Assembly (NCBI RefSeq): GCF_000758625.1
Contig: NZ_CP009283.1
Coordinates: 3,855,501-3,919,500 of the forward strand
Length of the DNA: 64,000 bases
Source of the DNA: Paenibacillus sp. FSL R7-0273
GTDB lineage: Bacteria > Bacillota > Bacilli > Paenibacillales > Paenibacillaceae
Direction: 5' to 3'
Of this stretch, positions 62,146 to 64,000 are shown in pieces (positions within the stretch are counted from its first letter, which is position 1; the number at the start of each line of letters is the position of its first letter). Under the pieces are notes generated by a model. That model made no database searches, had not been told where the DNA came from, and was given only the letters and a program-made list of their open reading frames with translations. The translations under genes were made by a program, and so were the position numbers.

Positions 62146-64000
62146 AGATGTGACCATCAAGAACTTCAAGCGCAATGTCCGCAATTTCTTCTCCTATTTC
62201 ATTTGCAGCACATTTGCAATTACAATTTTTTTCCTGTATGCAGCCCTGCTGTTCAATACCAGCGTCCGTGAAGCGGCGACCGAGGATGTCATACAGATTG
62301 TGCTGATGCTGAGTCTGGCCGCGCTCACGCTGTTCTCCATCTTTTTCATCAATTATGCGCATTCTTCATTTATCAAGGCAAGAAGCAAGGAGTTCGCCAT
62401 CTTCATGTCCCTGGGCATGCACAAGAACGATCTCCAAAAAATCATTTTGCTCGAGAACCTGATCATCAGCGTTTCTTCCATGATTGCGGGCATTGTGACC
62501 GGTTCGATTTTTTCGCGGCTGTTTCAGAATGTTGCCATTGACCTTCTGGATCTGCAGGGAGTATCCTATTCCCTCAGCGCAGCCAGCTTTGTCGTGACGG
62601 CGGTTGTCTTCACGCTTATCTTCGCCATCTCGCAGATGATCTCAAGTGTAAAGGTCGGCAAGCTGGACATTGCGGAGCTGATGAAGGATTCCCGCCGGAC
62701 AGACAATAAGGCCAAGAAGCATGAGGGCAGACTCGGACTTGTGGGTGTGGGGCTTGTGCTGGCATCGGTTGTCCTGCTGGTCATCATCTCCAATCATGAG
62801 AGCCTGAACACCAATCCTTTTATGATCATCACCTATATCCTCATGAGCTTCATCGGCATCTATATGGTCATCTCCCATCTTGGAAACACACTGATCAGCT
62901 TCCTGAAGAATAAAAAGTTTTACTATCACCACATTCTGTCGATCACCGAGATCAACCATAAGTTCAATCAGAACAAACGTATCATGTTCATCCTGAGCAT
63001 TCTGAGCGGCATGACCATCTTCCTGGTGGCTTCGCCGTTCTCGCTGCTGCAATTGTCGGAAAGCATCGCCGAGCGCAACAAATACGATATTGAGTTCGTT
63101 TCAGTCGCGGGCATTCATGAGATTCCGGCGAATGAGCTGGAAGGGCTGCTGAAGCAAGCCTCCGATCCGCTCAAGGATATTAAAGAAACCAGCTTCCTTA
63201 ACCTGAAAATGAATCTGGAAGGCGACAAGTATGATGTCTTAAAGACGAAGCCGATAGTTTCGCAAGATATGTACAATACGTTAACCGGGGAAGAGGTTCA
63301 GGTTGGTACCGGAGAAGCCCTTAACATCGTAACAGCCTGGGAACCGGGCTCACACGGCATCGAGCAGGGCGCGGACATCCAGTTTACGGATGGAACGCAA
63401 ACGTTCAATTACAAAATAACCGGTTCCTATCACGGTGATTGGATCGCCACGGCCAGCGCCTATCCGACGAGTTCAGGCATTGTCGTAAGCAACCAAGATT
63501 ATGCGGATATGCAGGCCAAGGTGAGTCCGGCTGCAGCCGGCACCCATTACGGCATTAATTTTGAATCGTGGAAAGGCACGGAAGGCGTTGTTCTCAAACT
63601 GAAGGATACCCTGAATGCCATGGATAAGGAAGGCAGCGGCCAATTGTTCCAGGTTGCCTCCAAGGTGGATGCCTACAAGGAGCTGAAGAAAAACTATTCG
63701 CTGTTTGTCTTCATCACGACCATGATTGGTGTGTTATTCTTCGTTGCCGGAGGCATGGTGCTGTACTTCAAGCAATATACCGAAATGGGCAATGCCACAG
63801 TGTTCTTCCGCAAGCTGTACAAAGTCGGCATTAGCGACAAGGAAATACGCGGCGTCGTGTCAGCGGAACTGCTGATTACCTTCTTTGTCCCGCTGCTGCT
63901 GGGCAGCGTGTTCGGCTACTGCTTCATTTATCTGATTACCCATGTCATGAGCGGCTCTGATATCATAGGCGAATTCATGACCAACACCACCATCGTGGTG
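62135..64000 (+). CDS. ABC transporter permease (BceB-like, FtsX family), 3'-truncated
   Basis: ATG with GGAGGGG 6 bases upstream, overlapping the ATPase gene by 11 bases; 622 codons are visible and the frame is open at the window end. The protein starts [14 protein letters not shown], followed by a transmembrane helix near 20-40, a FINYAHSSFIKARSKEFAIFMSLGM FtsX-type block, further helices to about residue 310 and a large soluble domain (about 315-520), then helices from about 525. The large loop between helices is the feature through which BceB proteins recognise peptide antibiotics. The C-terminal helices lie outside. Confidence 0.93.
   Translation, partial: MTFRDVTIKNFKRNVRNFFSYFICSTFAITIFFLYAALLFNTSVREAATEDVIQIVLMLSLAALTLFSIFFINYAHSSFIKARSKEFAIFMSLGMHKNDLQKIILLENLIISVSSMIAGIVTGSIFSRLFQNVAIDLLDLQGVSYSLSAASFVVTAVVFTLIFAISQMISSVKVGKLDIAELMKDSRRTDNKAKKHEGRLGLVGVGLVLASVVLLVIISNHESLNTNPFMIITYILMSFIGIYMVISHLGNTLISFLKNKKFYYHHILSITEINHKFNQNKRIMFILSILSGMTIFLVASPFSLLQLSESIAERNKYDIEFVSVAGIHEIPANELEGLLKQASDPLKDIKETSFLNLKMNLEGDKYDVLKTKPIVSQDMYNTLTGEEVQVGTGEALNIVTAWEPGSHGIEQGADIQFTDGTQTFNYKITGSYHGDWIATASAYPTSSGIVVSNQDYADMQAKVSPAAAGTHYGINFESWKGTEGVVLKLKDTLNAMDKEGSGQLFQVASKVDAYKELKKNYSLFVFITTMIGVLFFVAGGMVLYFKQYTEMGNATVFFRKLYKVGISDKEIRGVVSAELLITFFVPLLLGSVFGYCFIYLITHVMSGSDIIGEFMTNTTIVV

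Overview
The window is one continuous biosynthetic locus with every recognisable gene on the + strand. It encodes a trans-acyltransferase (trans-AT) modular polyketide assembly line, its trans-acting enzymes, an unusual carrier-protein and amino-acid-activation cassette, and a terminal two-component/ABC-transporter module. The GC-rich Firmicute-like coding, strong GGAGG ribosome-binding sites, regular use of GTG and TTG starts, bacillaene-type accessory enzymes (Zn hydrolase, AT, trans-ER, HMG-synthase cassette) and a Bce-type transporter/kinase set suggest a Paenibacillus-like member of the Bacillales. This is inference from style and gene families, not a species identification. No rRNA, tRNA, IS element or CRISPR array was seen. 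Both ends cut through genes.

Region 1 (1-36717): five collinear PKS genes. In-window order: (KS tail)-DH-KR-ACP-KS-DH-KR-ACP-KS-DH-KR | ACP-KS[ACP-like insert]-DH | KR-ACP-KS-DH*-KR-ACP-KS-DH* | KR-ACP-KS-DH(deleted motif)-KR-ACP-KS[ACP-like insert] | ACP-TE-MT. No module carries an AT, ER or condensation domain. All seven complete KS domains keep Cys-His-His. All four gene junctions fall inside modules, and three carry short helical tails of similar pattern that look like docking elements. Collinear reading predicts about four successive double bonds, then two hydroxyl-bearing modules, then a module with a damaged DH, then release by a TE that is followed, unusually, by a methyltransferase.

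Region 2 (36718-45434): a non-coding gap with a good sigma-A promoter, then the trans-acting set: BaeB-like hydrolase, an AT-like hydrolase/AT/ER fusion, a stand-alone ACP, a KS with Cys replaced by Ser, HMG-CoA synthase-like HCS, one enoyl-CoA hydratase (ECH1 type) and an Sfp-type phosphopantetheinyl transferase. An ECH2 partner was not found.

Region 3 (45515-59530): a redox and starter/side-chain cassette. It holds a flavodoxin, EtfB/EtfA, a free ACP, a KAS III-like synthase, a protein of unknown family, an acyl-AMP ligase, an acyl-CoA-dehydrogenase-like enzyme, a proline-type adenylation enzyme and a free carrier (together resembling the prolyl-to-pyrrolyl carrier route), an A-PCP-BtrH-like protein whose A domain reads as cysteine-like, a HemN-like radical SAM enzyme and another carrier protein. 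The genes overlap or abut and appear co-transcribed. This is the least conventional part of the window and the best candidate for undescribed chemistry.

Region 4 (59579-64000): a BceRS-like response regulator and intramembrane-sensing kinase, then a BceAB-like ABC transporter (permease truncated by the window end), probably self-resistance or export for the product.
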